Assembly (NCBI GenBank): GCA_003254905.1 | Contig: QANU01105209.1 | Location: forward strand, 1,163,379 to 1,227,378 | Origin: Nissolia schottii | Taxonomy: Eukaryota; Streptophyta; Magnoliopsida; Fabales; Fabaceae | Direction of reading: 5' to 3' | DNA: 64,000 bases | Part shown: one piece after another, positions 12,301 to 23,744 of the stretch | Layout of the letters: every line of letters begins with the position of its first letter | Numbering within the stretch: position 1 is the stretch's first letter | The notes under the pieces: generated by a model | What the model saw: the letters and a program-made list of their open reading frames with translations, nothing else | Told to the model about the DNA's origin: nothing | Database searches by the model: none | Translations under genes and position numbers: made by a program

Positions 12301-13757
12301 AGAAACAACTATGTCAACCCTAAGTAGATCAAAACACTTAAAATATCACCCAGAAAACTAAGTTCTGGTGAAGTTGTCGATAGCCAAAGAAAAAATCAAA
12401 CAATGGCCAAACTAATTCTATCACCTATATTCTTCACCAAAAAAAAGTGAGCACCTGTCATGCTACATGTGTTGCTGTGTCCGGAAATTGAAATCAGCTA
12501 ATAATTACTAACTTATTGACACAAACCTATTTGACAAATAACCAACACAGCATAACAGAATCGATGTGATCTAACATACAAACTTTAAGTTGCAGTATGA
12601 TGCAATGATGATGCAGGAGATCTTGGCTTTCAGCAAAAAACGTCAAACAAAAACACTATATAGAAAAAGCAGTGCGTTAAAGAATGACACTTACATGCAT
12701 CGTATGTGTCTTACCACTACTGGTCACACCATAGGCAAACACAGTTCCTGCAATGTTTAGAATAAAGTTATCTCCCAAACTCAGCTGACTCTATTAAACA
12801 CCCTATAGCTAAAACCAGTACACAACTAACCAGCTTGGCCTATTAATTCAATTAGAAACATAAGATGAAAAACCTACAACAGCCTTCACCAATCCATTAA
12901 AATGACTTGGTGGCAACAAATTAAACTATGCTTATCACACATAACATTTCATACCATTGACGCCTTCCATGGCAGCCTTCACCACAGGTTTGGCTGCAAC
13001 TTCATACACCTCCTCTGAATTGGTATGTGGTCCAAAAACTTTATCTGCCACAAATATAAATCAGAATTCTAAAATCAGCATCCATAATTTCTTCACTGAA
13101 ATCAAAATCATAGTCAATTTCCAAGTAGAAGCCCAATCGCCTCTATTAATTCACCATAAATATCACTTCCATAAGGGGGACAGGAAAATAGCTTAACACG
13201 AGAACAATACAATACCAAATGCATAAGCAGTAGCTGGATTATACTCATTTCTCACAATCTTGTCTCCATCGGCATACCACGCAATCTCGTCCCCCCTCAG
13301 ATACTCTCTTTCACTGCAACCGAACCATTCACTTTCAGTGACATTTAATCTCAGATGACACAAATGCCAAAATCGAACGATTCAATCAGTGGCAAATGGA
13401 TCTGAAAAACACAGCTCCAGATCTAATCATTTACCTCAGTGGTCTGAACCGAATCGTGACCGAAATGCTGTCCCCAGACCTAGACGTATCCACAGGCTCA
13501 GCGATCAACTCCTCCGCTTCGAACGCCACCGGTGAACGGCCACCATAACTGCGCGGGTACGTTGACTCGCTGCGACCGCGACTTGGAGTCATGGATCGGC
13601 CGCCGGAGTTGAAAAACGACGACGTAGAGGAAGAGCTGGAGCGAGGTATTAACCTTCCGTTCATGAAGGAAGAAGACGAAGAAGTGGACGAGTAAGGAGT
13701 GGAGGGCTTCCGGTGAGAGAACGGTGAGCTACTCCTTGCTCGCGAAGACGACGCCAT
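3377..13757 (-). CDS. KIN7D: Kinesin-7 motor protein with C-terminal RING finger (KIN-7D / MKRP2-like)
   Basis: 24 exons rebuilt on the minus strand: 13757-13435, 13313-13216, 13044-12955, 12747-12695, 11882-11817, 11390-11337, 11117-11058, 10566-10488, 10377-10310, 10122-10066, 9968-9864, 9432-9328, 9150-9043, 8951-8820, 8710-8528, 8059-7904, 6950-6810, 6103-5984, 5870-5820, 5648-5601, 5409-5263, 4968-4240, 3698-3569, 3462-3377. All junctions keep frame and give 1062 residues. Residues 1-98 are Ser/Arg-rich, like the mitochondrial presequence reported for Arabidopsis MKRP1/2. The motor spans about 100-420, with P-loop GVTSSGKT (177-184), switch I SSRSH (288-292) and switch II DLAGSE (320-325). 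Coiled-coil segments follow. The C-terminus is a C3HC4 RING: C1015, C1018, C1030, H1032, C1036, C1039, C1046, C1049. Arabidopsis KIN-7D has about 1055 residues. Expected role is plus-end microtubule transport or organelle association. The RING suggests ubiquitin ligase activity, but this is unproven. No broken exon was seen. Confidence 0.93.
8168..8229. repeat. 31-bp tandem duplication in kinesin intron
   Basis: The 31-base unit beginning AAAAGCTTAATCAG is present twice head to tail with no visible mismatch (8168-8198 and 8199-8229), inside the intron between exons 15 and 16. The identity suggests a recent duplication. Confidence 0.9.
11247..11274 (+). other. Potential G-quadruplex / C-rich intronic tract
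   Basis: Six G, T, then three GGGGT units and a final six-G run. This fits a four-stack G-quadruplex on the plus strand. The kinesin is transcribed from the other strand, so its intron 6 RNA (11336 to 11118) carries the C-rich complement about 130 bases before the 3' splice site. The surrounding introns are A/T-rich, so this tract stands out. Confidence 0.75.
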
Positions 13758-14861
13758 TGAGCTCGCTCACCGAGTTGGCGACTCAGTGGAACCCAGCAAA
13801 ATCAAACTATCGAGGGTGGGGAAGAGAATGTGTCAGAACTCCCACATGGCTAGAGAAACCAAAGCGAGCACCGTTTGGTTCTCATGCCTTTTCTTATTTT
13901 ATTTTATTTTTATTTGATGCTTTTTTTGAAATTGAGATATTATTCTCTCATACAAATAGAGGAAAACACGTAGAGAAAGAGCGAGATTGTTGCGTCTTGT
14001 TTAAGACAGAGGAAGTTGCAGTGAAGAAGAAGATGAGTTACTGGTGAGAGAGAAGGTGAGGTGTGCGGAACGAGAGGGGGAGGGGAGCGAGAGATTGGGG
14101 AAGATGGTCTAAGTTTAAATTTAATTGTCTTTTCTTTAATTTTTTGGTTTAAAAAGATTATTATTGTAAAAACAATATAAATCGGATTCAAATTTACTGG
14201 TGATGACGTGGCGGGTAAGTAGAGGAGTTTACTCTGGTGGAATGGAAGCACCCGCGCACTAACAAAATGGAGTAAACGACGAAAGGCTTTTCAAAAATTA
14301 AATGTGAGCCTGAGCGGGAATAACTGCGGCCGCCTATCACCTGCAACCAGTTCAAAGATTAATAATTAAAAAATATTTAAAATAATTTTGTTATTGTCAC
14401 TAACCGACTTTGTCGAGTATTATATTATTGCTGTGCATTTTAAGTAATTTTTTTATAGAGAGAGTGTAAAAAATCAAATTTAGTACTAGAGTTGAATATG
14501 CGTTTGCAAAATTTAAAAAAAAAAGTTGAATGTGCAAATTTTACGTTGCAAGAAGAATGGAACAAGATCATGAAGAATGTAGGTAGTTGTTCAAATTTGA
14601 AAAGAACAAAAAAATAAGTTGATGGGTAACATGGGTACGTAGAGGGAAAGTGGAGAGTGCTTGAGGTTAGCGGTTAACATTGATTGGTAGTAATTAAATA
14701 ATTACTAGTTAATAGACATGTCAATATAAATATATATCCAAACATTTTAAAAAATGTTTATTACAATTAATAAAGAGATAAAAAATAGGTATTAAGTGAA
14801 TTTTTTTAATGTATAATAATGTACTAGTTCAAATATTGTCAACCTAAAAATAGGGTTCAAC
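13758..14861. other. Kinesin 5' leader and promoter region
   Basis: Upstream of the kinesin start codon on the minus strand. It includes purine-rich stretches near 14030-14105 and a TGACGTGGCGGG element near 14205-14216, combining an ACGT core with a GGCGGG that resembles an E2F-type site. No gene is visible. The promoter role follows from position only. Confidence 0.45.
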
Positions 14862-15250
14862 GACGTTAATGAGTTAGACCTTAAAGCCTAAATAAACCGA
14901 AAGAGGTGACTCAAGAAAACAATTTTTAATAGTCACATCTGTAAGGACTCAATGCGGAGATAAGTTCCTCCTAACCATTCTCCCACGTTTGAACGCGGCT
15001 ATTTGCCAGGGAGATCAAAGTAGCTCCTAATACTTATAATTGTCGAGCAACCACGTTTTAGGGAAACCCTAATTTGTCTGCACTATAAAAGCAGGTGCAC
15101 ACTACCAACTCAAGGTATGCAATTGATCACAAACTTTATATCGCACACCCATGTTCTAACTTTAGCGTTAGAATGTATTGCAAATTCACCCTCGACGTCA
15201 TGCTGGCTAGTAGGAGCTCAAACCAAGTAAGGGAAGACATCAGCAACCTC
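14862..15250 (+). repeat. LTR-like retrotransposon remnant
   Basis: The segment resembles the U3/R/U5 region of plant LTRs. It has CCCTAATTTGTCTGCACTATAAAAGC with a TATA box at 15083-15091, followed by CAACTCAAGGTATGC and TTCTAACTTTAGCGTTAGAATG, a block common near the 3' part of Gypsy LTRs. No internal coding region, partner LTR or target duplication was found. It is probably a solo or fragmentary LTR. Boundaries are approximate. Confidence 0.4.
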
Positions 15251-16726
15251 CGAAACACATCACCTCATGTTTACCAGTTAAACAAGTAAAAATAAATGAT
15301 TTTTATGTTTTAATGCATATCTAATATTATTAAAAACACATACATACAAAAAAAATATATCAATTAAACACGTGGAAAAAATATTATGAAATTTTTTTAA
15401 AATCTTACATTTTTAATAAACTTATTTTTTTATTAAAACAATAAATACTTATAATTTTGATTTAAGACACATTAATTGGAGATGATAGTGAAATTGAATT
15501 AAGATGAGCTAAGTTGAACTTGTTAAATTTCAAATTCATGCATATACGACGATTTAATAAGATAACAGTGTAAACAAATTTATACTATTAACACATAACA
15601 ATTAAATTAATTTTTATTATATACTCCAATGATAATAAAATCATGAAATTGTTTCTTTTAAAGTTTATATTTATTGGATTTGGTATTTTGGTAATTTAAC
15701 TAGTTTGTGTTACTTGAAATGAAAATGAAGGGTGAAAGGGCAAAAAGATGGTCCGTTGGCTTTTTAAAATTAATTTTTGGCTATAGTGATGTTATGTTTG
15801 TTAGCAAAAGGGCGAAATGTTCAAACACAGACGAAAGAGAGAGCATTCCAACCACGTTGTCGTAAAAAAGAAAGAACTAACAAAAAAATTTATAATCGTG
15901 ACGTTACCAACGCCAGCGACAAAAGTAGCCTTCATGCAGAAAAGTTCGGTTGTCCATATTTTGAGATTCAACGAAATTAAAATTTAGAAGTTTAATCATA
16001 ATTATATATTACTATCCACTAATTAAGGTCTAACACCATCATCCAACGTTATAATTATAATACATATCAATCTATTAATAAATATGTATATATCAATATA
16101 ATTACAATAAGTTATTGACTTGATAAATTTTGGTTTGGGATGACAAAAGGAGTGAGGTGGGGAGGGCTAGCTCACATTTAAACAAGGCGGTGTGAGAATT
16201 TTTTATGTCGATTGAAATTTTATGTTCGCATTGTATTTTATTTAGCCCGTGAGTTAGTGGATTGATCCGCAAGCTAAAACAAATATTTAATAAAATAACA
16301 ACTTAACTAAAAAATACATAAATATAATAAAATAAAAGAACTTCATATTCATAAAATAACTAATGTCTATAAAGCCAAAATAAATCAACACAATTTTATG
16401 TTTTTTTTAATTTTATGTTATTATCATTATTAGTAACTGCCCTACAATAGCATATGTAAAGAGAAATATTTTTTACACTGTTTTGTCTATCTAATTTATT
16501 GTTTAATAAAAAGTTATTAAATAAAAGTGTATAATATACTATTCATGAGTTGACCTCACAAATTTTTATGAGCATGTGACTAACGAGTCAAAAAAATGTT
16601 ACCATAAATAACACAACTCATTTTGATTCTCTATTGAGATTATTAAAATCAAATCCCTCATTTAGTAATTTTAACTCCCTTCAATATCAACTGAAATTTT
16701 TTGAAGCTGGTGTGTAGGAATCATTT
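15251..16726. other. AT-rich intergenic DNA without recognisable genes
   Basis: No conserved reading frame is visible. A faint GC-containing stretch at 16140-16280 (GGGATGACAAAAGG ... AGCCCGTGAGTTAGTGG) is reminiscent of decayed hAT-type MITEs but lacks clear ends. Confidence 0.6.
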
Positions 16727-17167
16727 TTATCTGCTTATTTGTTTCCCAAGACAGAGCCAACTGCCCATTTTTTTAATTTTGGTAAAGGAAGCCAGGTAAT
16801 TGTGTTTTGACGTGTAACCATTGATTTCATTTAAGTAATGATACAAAGTGAGACATCCTTTATCCATAAAAATATCATTAAAATTACAAGCAAATTTTGT
16901 CAATGAATGAACCACCGTGTTATTTTGCCTCCTAGTGTGAGAAGACGTGCAAGAGTGAAGGTTGCCTCCAATGACTCGGCAGTCATAAACAATCGCACTA
17001 AAACAAGATGATTTCTTCATCTTAGAGATAAACTCTAGGCACTCCATTTCCCCTTCAAGGTGATATAGGCAGAGATACTGGCCTAACAACGACCCCATTG
17101 AAATTCCAATCCCCTCCGTTGTGCGAACATCAGTTGCCGCACAAATTTTCCAGTTTGCCGAAGCCAT
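16727..17167 (-). pseudogene. RNase H-like (LINE-type, RVT_3) domain remnant
   Basis: A 146-residue minus-strand frame has the layout of the RNase H-like domain found in plant LINE polyproteins: GIGISMGS near the N-terminus, EGEMECLEF where the catalytic Glu helix is expected, IVYDCRVIGG as the Asp strand, and SHTRRQNNTVVHSLTKFA, matching the typical H-x-R-R-x-N-x-V-A-H-x-L-A motif. No reverse transcriptase lies nearby, so it is an isolated fragment. It could also be a host RNase H-like gene fragment. Confidence 0.55.
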
Positions 17168-18323
17168 TACTTCCCCATGCTTAATCGATTATGTACGTAA
17201 ATATTCTACCTATGTGCCCATATATATATCTTACACTATCGCAGTGTAGCCATAAGTTAATTCAATAAACCTGTTTGGTCATACATTTCGACTTCAAATA
17301 CGTGCAGAATAAGTATACTTATTTTCTATTCATTTTTTAAAAAATAGATAAACAAAACTAGATAGAATGATGCGGCTTGTGGCTGTAAAACTTGTACGTC
17401 TAATATATAAATTATTAGATAAACGGCAATAGTTGCTCTAGCACAAAAAGGAAAAGTCAATGCTGTCGTTTAAACTTTTCTATTTTGATCAAATGCGTGT
17501 GGGAATCTTATGTCCAGTGACTTCTTAGTTGGGGTAAGCCAAAAAAGAACAATGAAGACAATGAGAAATACAAAATTAGTTCTATATACATTTGTTATTG
17601 TAAATTTGAAATAACAATGAAACTAACCATATTTTCTTTTCTCTTCTATACTTTTTTTTCCTTATGTGTTGTTCAAGGGATTATCATTTTTTTTTATTTG
17701 ACGGCAAATTCACAACTTCCCTTTTCTTTTTGTGGCTTATTAATTTTTTCAGTCCACTTTGTAGGTGTTTTAATTAGTTATTTTCTATAAATATTTATAT
17801 TTTGATGGTCTTACGATCAAATATATTTTAAAAGAAAATATAATAATTATTCAAGTTACAATACTTTTCATGTTATTTTTAACCTGAAAGTATTTATACA
17901 TCAATAATCTTCATACAGTTGGTTATTTTATAATGTAAAATATTTTTATTTTTTTAATCAAATTTTAATTTGATTTATTTTTTGTGTTATTAAATTAGTT
18001 ATAAATGAGTTTTTCTCTTTCTGGCCAAATTTTTATTTTTGAAGCAACCACAAAATTCCAAATACATATGCGTAGGTTTGACAATGACAATCAAATAGAA
18101 TTAGTTTCTTACATTATATTGGTATCGAAAGGACGCATACATTTTCTTGCTGACGGAAAATATTGGATAAAAATAATAATGGAATTTTTACTAGCACTAT
18201 TTTGAATAGGTTTACCAAAAAAGAAACAGTAGTTTAAATAGGCATTTTCCTTTTCGGACCACAACAAGGGGCGCTGTTTATTCAGCTTTACGCCATTCAA
18301 TTCAATATTAAGAGTACTCCATA

Positions 18324-18329
<6 letters not shown>
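17168..18329. other. AT-rich intergenic DNA
   Basis: No recognisable gene, RNA or repeat family. Only short chance frames are present on both strands. Confidence 0.6.

Positions 18330-18362
<33 letters not shown>
18330..18362. repeat. (TA)n microsatellite
   Basis: About 16 TA units directly left of a foldback MITE. Confidence 0.9.
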
Positions 18363-18366
<4 letters not shown>

Positions 18367-18377
18367 TAGTATGAATG

Positions 18378-18531
18378 ATTCATGTGAGAATGAATTTTTT
18401 ATGTGAAAAATAACTAATGGATTGAAATTAATTTTGATATATTTCTTTTTTAAGATTCAATATTGATCATACAAATATAATTTAATCATTAAAAATCCAT
18501 TCTCACGTAAAAAGTTCATTCTCACCTGAAT
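18378..18531. mobile_element. Foldback MITE in a TA microsatellite
   Basis: The left end, beginning ATTCATGTGAGAATGAAT, pairs with the right end, whose reverse complement begins ATTCAGGTGAGAATGAAC. About 30 of the first 34 bases match. The 154-bp element is A/T-rich and non-coding, and TA tracts flank both sides. This fits a MITE with TA-type target preference, but the target duplication cannot be read in the microsatellite. Confidence 0.65.
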
Positions 18532-18532
18532 T

Positions 18533-18533
18533 T

Positions 18534-18567
<34 letters not shown>
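18533..18567. repeat. (TA)n(CA)n microsatellite
   Basis: TA repeats pass directly into CA repeats on the right side of the MITE. Confidence 0.9.
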
Positions 18568-19094
18568 TACAGTTATGCTACATGTACACCCTATTACATA
18601 CACCATACATACACCAGTATGTATGTACTGTGGGTCCCACTAAATAACCGCCCCATCCACTCTCTCCCCCACTCTCACCACTGCGCGCGTGAAGCCACGC
18701 TTCCCACTTGCATAACTTTTCATTTCAACTTCCTCGCTCACTATATCTCGAAAAATAGGATTTATTGAAAAATGTGCCGTCTTCTTCGTCCTCATCGTTT
18801 TACTCTCACCTCTGCACAAAACTTTGTTGTTTGCGACTTCGTTGTGCTCTCTGTGCAAACTTCCACCAAGAAAAACAACAGAAGACGTGCATTTCACTAC
18901 GTGCATTTCGCCTGAACATATGTGCTTGTGTAATGGTCTTGTGATTCTATGGTTTTTGCATCTGTATGGTGGACAATGTTGGTATTAGGGTTTGTTCTAC
19001 AATTTGGTTCAGGCTTTGTACAGGTTTTGTTTTGAGAACATTTCGTTTAAAGAGGAATGATGCAACAAACGTTTTTTTAAAAAAATTTATTGAG

Positions 19095-19555
19095 CATAAT
19101 GTTTGTACATTTTTCACATAATGTTTGCACACTTTGTCTGTCTGTTGCTTGCATTCCCCTTTAGACAAGATTCTGATAATGTGGTAATGTTTGCACATCT
19201 TGCACGTAATGTTTGCACATGCCTTGTTATAAAGTTTGAGCACTCTTGCTTGATTTTGTCTGTCTGTTGCTTGCATTCCCCTTTAGACAATATTTTGATA
19301 ACGTGTTAATGTTTGCACATTTTTCACATAATGTTTGCATACTCTGTCTGTCTGTTGCTTGCATTTCCCTTTGGACAATATTTTGGTAACATGTTAATGT
19401 TTTCACATTTTGATCATAATGTTTGCACATTTTGTTCATAATGTTTGCACATTTTGCACATACCTTGTTATAAAGTTTGAGCACTCTTACCTCATCTTTC
19501 ACGTAATGTTTGCACATCCCAACTTATAATGTTTGCACATTTCATTATATATTGT
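19095..19555 (+). repeat. Left TTTGCACAT-type repeat array
   Basis: At least ten copies of a motif close to AATGTTTGCACATTTT are interspersed with a larger unit containing TTGTCTGTCTGTTGCTTGCA and CCCTTTAGACAA, which occurs three times (near 19134, 19255 and 19341). The array precedes the ATG of the plus-strand reading frame. Subterminal repeats that bind transposase are known in Mutator-like elements. That role here is inferred. Confidence 0.75.
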
Positions 19556-19610
19556 TTGATCACTCCTGCTTGAATTAATTCGATGATGTTGATTATTCCT
19601 TATTGTAGAA

Positions 19611-20198
19611 ATGACCCCTTCAAACAAAGGCAAAGCACTGGGTAAGGATGCTGAACAGGCCTTGGAGTTGGCAAACATCGCACATGACGACACTGAGAAC
19701 AAAAGGGTAAGAAACAACAAGCCTTTCTCTATCTAATTCATTTAATTATGTCAAAGTTGTGTCAATAAGTAGTTTCTGAATTTATGCAGTGCAAGATTGA
19801 GACGCGCTGTTCAACTAAGATGTTGGCAAAGCTATGCGCCTTCACGACCTTATTACTTCGAAGAGACACAGGGCGTGGCAGAAGACGCTTGAAAGGATCA
19901 TGTTCAAGTATGTAGAGCTCTGTGTTGAGATGCGTAAGGGGCAGTTTTCCAAGGACGGTCTCATTCAGTATCGTATCATCTGCCAGCAAGTGAGAAGTTC
20001 CTGGAGATGCCAAACGAGCCTGCAAGGGCTGCAATATCTGACAGCTCTTCTGCCTCTGATGTCGAAGAGGTTGTGCCACAAGCCAAAGCTGCCCCATTGC
20101 AGCGACGGAAAGGGAGGCTGCAGAAAAGCCCTTACACGGACGTTAGCACAGCCGAACTCCTTAGGGATGGGGGAAAATGGAAAAAACGTAGGAGATAG
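19611..20198 (+). pseudogene. Second reading frame of the MULE-like region, unknown function
   Basis: A candidate first exon runs 19611-19706 (ATG, Lys/Glu/Ala-rich) and ends at GTAAGA. A candidate acceptor TTTATGCAG precedes 19790. The coding sense then continues in the frame containing [20 protein letters not shown]. After a frame change near 19990 it continues as [19 protein letters not shown] and ends in a basic tail of the type KWKKRRR at 20198. The acidic/Ser stretch followed by a basic tail suggests a nuclear protein. It converges with the FAR1-type transposase. I do not recognise the family. The frame break suggests decay, or splicing that I have not resolved. Confidence 0.45.
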
Positions 20199-20324
20199 TA
20201 GTTGGGTTAGGGGGAGAAAGTGTCTTTGTTTTCTGTAATACAATACAAGTACTTGGTTTTTTTTGTATGTAACCATTTTTATTGTAAATACTTCAATAAA
20301 TATATGAAAAATTTATTGTATGTA

Positions 20325-21200
20325 TGCGCACTTAAAGTTTGCACGTATGCGCACTTAAAGTTTGTATTGTTGAGAATGTCATGTGACTTGTTGATAATGT
20401 TTGCCCATATGTGCACTTAAAGTTTGCACTTATGCACTCTTCAAGTTTGTACTGTTGAGAATGTCATTTGTGACATGTTGATAATGTTTGCACATATGTC
20501 TACTTAAAGTTTGCACGTATGCCGACTTAAAGTTTGCACGTATGCCGACTTTAAGTTTGCACATATGCCCACTTAAAGTTTGCACATATGAACTCTTAAA
20601 GTTTGTATTATATATCAGATTTCCATTCTTTTTGCATTTGTGACATACTTGTAATCATTACACCGCACCATCTAGTATTTAATCGTTGGAGTAAATAAAG
20701 ATTCCATTTGTGTCAGACAAAAAATGTATACAATTTTGTATGGATTATTTCTTCCTAAATAAAAAACACCTTTTGTGTGCGGCCTATACATAATGTTTGC
20801 ACATGTGTCTACTTAATGTTTGCACTTATGCATACTTAAAGTTTGTACTGCACATCAGGATCACCATTTTGTTGCATCAGTGACAGACGCATGTGGCCTT
20901 GTGGATAATGTTTGCACATATGTCCACTTAATGTTTGCATTTACGAGTGTTTAAAGTTTGCACATTCTGCAATAAGCCATAATCTGCATTTTGTGCATTT
21001 GTGACAAACACACACTGCTTATCGCACCACCTATGGTTTATTGATGATGATATCTACCAAAAATGTATAATATATATGCATTAATTGTTCAAGTTATTGG
21101 CAATGTGCCAAAATGCACATCCTCTTCCTTGTGTATAAAGTTTGCACACATGTCCACTTAATGTTTGCATTAAGGCATATCTAACGTTTGTACATTCTAT
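20325..21200 (+). repeat. Central TTTGCACAT-type array with a larger repeat unit
   Basis: Many copies of AAAGTTTGCACGTATGC and AATGTTTGCACATATG occur in plus orientation. A longer unit with CATTTTGTGCATTTGTGACA, then CACCATCTAGT/CACCACCTATG, then an A/T stretch and CATCCTCTTCCTT is visible at about 20584-20836 and 20953-21136. The last copy is clearly related to the units at 23992-24585. Confidence 0.75.
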
Positions 21201-21446
21201 TTTCTATCATATATGTATCAGTTTTGTATCTAATTTCTATCATTAAATGAATTTAACAGTGACACAAATCCTCCAGGGGATGGTGGGGTTGGGATATAAT
21301 ATTGAGGCGGGGGGCCGGTCGAATCTGAATGTTGTGACATAGCCTCGACAATATTTGTCTCTGTATGTTCCTACGCAAACATTATCACATAAATGAACAA
21401 ATTTTAATACCACGTGTACGCAAAAATTAGTAATAGTTCTAATAGA

Positions 21447-23729
21447 TTATACATTCTTCAATGGTTTACATAGCTGAGTGGACCTTTCAGCCATTTGTTT
21501 CTTCGCGCGCTTCCTATAACTCCTCACATATCTGTTGGTAGTTAATTCTTTCCTCTTTGTACTCGGTCGGCATTTACATGATACGTGAGGGGGGCTGTGT
21601 ATGTCATTTAACGTAACTGGGTACCTATTGTCGCGGCTCTCATTGGCGTTCGAAGATGTGCTTGATAACTGAGACTCTATTCCAACCTCCACCGTATCTA
21701 GTGCCCGATGAAGTAAGCTAGTTCCTTTTTCCGTTCATACAACACGTTCTACCACATTGTAGAAATGGGTGCATACACTGTCGTACCTATCCTTTACCAC
21801 TCTCATCCTACTGATGTCATGGTTGCACTTTGTTGTGTTGTGCTTCCGCTTAATGTTTTTGCTCCACTGGCTGAGAATGTACTTTGTCCGAATTTCTCTA
21901 ACTCTTTCGACACCTAGGACATACAAACAATGTCGGCAGATGGTCCCCCTTGACTCAAAACACCGGCACTGACATCCAACATCATGCGAGTCTCCATCAA
22001 ACACCACATCATATGACACCTCCTTTACCTTACCATTGACCTCAACTTCTTCAGCAACGGTATAGGTTACTTTAGTGCTCTGCTTGTCTTTAATAAAGGT
22101 GTTGCAGTTAACCTTAGCTCTAAACTCCGTCTGAACCTCGCAGAATTTGTCATGTGTATATTCCGATTGAAATTGCTTCTCAATCAATGATGTCGTCACA
22201 CAAGGAATTGTCGTCTTGAAGCTTTACAAATTGCTCCAATGTACTCTTTGGGTTTAGGTATCCATCAAAGAATGCATGCATGCTCTTGCTCATCTGTGTG
22301 CTCCTCATTCTAGCCCAAAATTCATTGCTAAGGTATATTGGGACTCATCTGCTACGTTCATTGTATAGACCTGATGTGTAAACTTATGTCATCAAACCAA
22401 CAGAGAAAAATCAATCCAAAAGTGGTCATTACATTATCAGTGCACAAACATTATCATGACTACAACCCAAACATTAATACTACATATGTGCAAACTTTGT
22501 CTCACATAAAATTGATCATACATAAAGTGTATCAAATTAACACAAAATTAACCAAAAGAAAAAAAAAGGGAGAGGGGTTGAGAATAACATACCATCCAAC
22601 CAATCATTTTCTTCAAGATGGTACTTTGTTAAGAATGCAGCCCATCGATCCTCAAAATCATGGGCAGAGAGTGTTTCCCACACAATGTTTTTTAGCTCAG
22701 CCTTGATCTCATCGTATTGTTTGCACCCCTTCAATTTTTCCGGTATCTTTTTCATAATGTGCCAAATGCATCATCGATGTCGTGTGCCATGTAACACAAT
22801 TTCAATTGCATTCTGCGTCGCTTTGCATTGATCTGTCAGTATGTCGATCGGCTGCCTCCCCAACATACATTTCACCCAGGCTTCAAAAAGCCACACAAAC
22901 ATCGATGTGTCCTCAACTGATAATAATGCACATCAAATCAGCACTGACATCCCATGGTGGTTAACACCTACAAACGAATCAAACGACATACGATACCTAT
23001 TTATGCCTTATGTAGTGTCAATACCACATCTCCAAAGTATTCACGAGCCGCTTGGCTCCTTGCATCTGCCCAAAAAATATTTTTAATCTGGTTTTCCTCG
23101 TTTACTTCAACCTCATACCAAAAATTGGGATTCTGCTCCTTCATTCTTACAAAGTATTCCATTAGGGCTTTTGCATCCCCATCCTCCCGGACAGAGCGCA
23201 ACTCTCTGTTAACATAATTTCTGACATATTTTTCAATGAAGTTTAATTCCTCATGACCGCCGCCTTGCTACACAAGGGTTTGGTATGTCTTGTTCACTCT
23301 GACTCCAGCTCTGTCATTTAACTCAATTATCCTCTTTACATGCATTTTAATGATTCTATTTTCCTTGAAAAGCCTTGCTTTGGAAGGGCTCGCTTCATGT
23401 GAATGCGCGTTAACAACACTCCTAATCACCCACAACTCAGACTCTCCATTTTGTACTTTTGATACAGATATCCTTGCTTTACATTTAGCCGTTGAGGTTG
23501 GATTAGTCTTGTCAAATATTGGAATTTTGGAGGATCGACACCCTTCCCTTGTACATGACAGAATTTGGTACTTGATCTGTTTGTCTTTGGTGAATTTGGT
23601 ACTCCTTATCCTCCATGTAAATCCAACCTTCTTGGCATAATTCTCATAGAACTCTTTCACTGCCTCCAATGTGTCAAATTGCATGCCATCCTTTGGCACC
23701 TCTTTCACCTCAACAACAATTGAACTCAT
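21447..23729 (-). pseudogene. FAR1-related / MULE transposase, decayed
   Basis: Read right to left, the order matches FAR1-RELATED SEQUENCE proteins. It starts with a FAR1 DNA-binding domain (23729-23268) with ENYAKKVGFTWR and CTREGCRSS. Next is the linker region (23201-23001) with ALMEYFVRMKEQNPNFWYEV. The MULE transposase core lies at about 23000-22580, where FVGVNHHGMSVL, LTDQCKATQNAI and WHIMKKIPEKL are readable. A SWIM zinc finger follows at about 21990-21930 (C-x-C then C-x-H in CQCRCF...CRHCLYVL), and a basic Arg/Lys-rich tail closes the protein. An intron probably lies at about 22575-22375. In-frame stops are present (one at the end of the first block; others where Gly and Trp are expected in the core and later), and a frameshift falls before the first catalytic Asp region. 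It is inactive as read. Confidence 0.85.
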
Positions 23730-23744
23730 GGCCTGTACACAAAT

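Noticed and set aside
18640-18906. 88-residue minus-strand frame left of the MULE-like region
   Set aside because: No recognisable domain, and it overlaps sequence more likely to be the leader of the convergent plus-strand gene.
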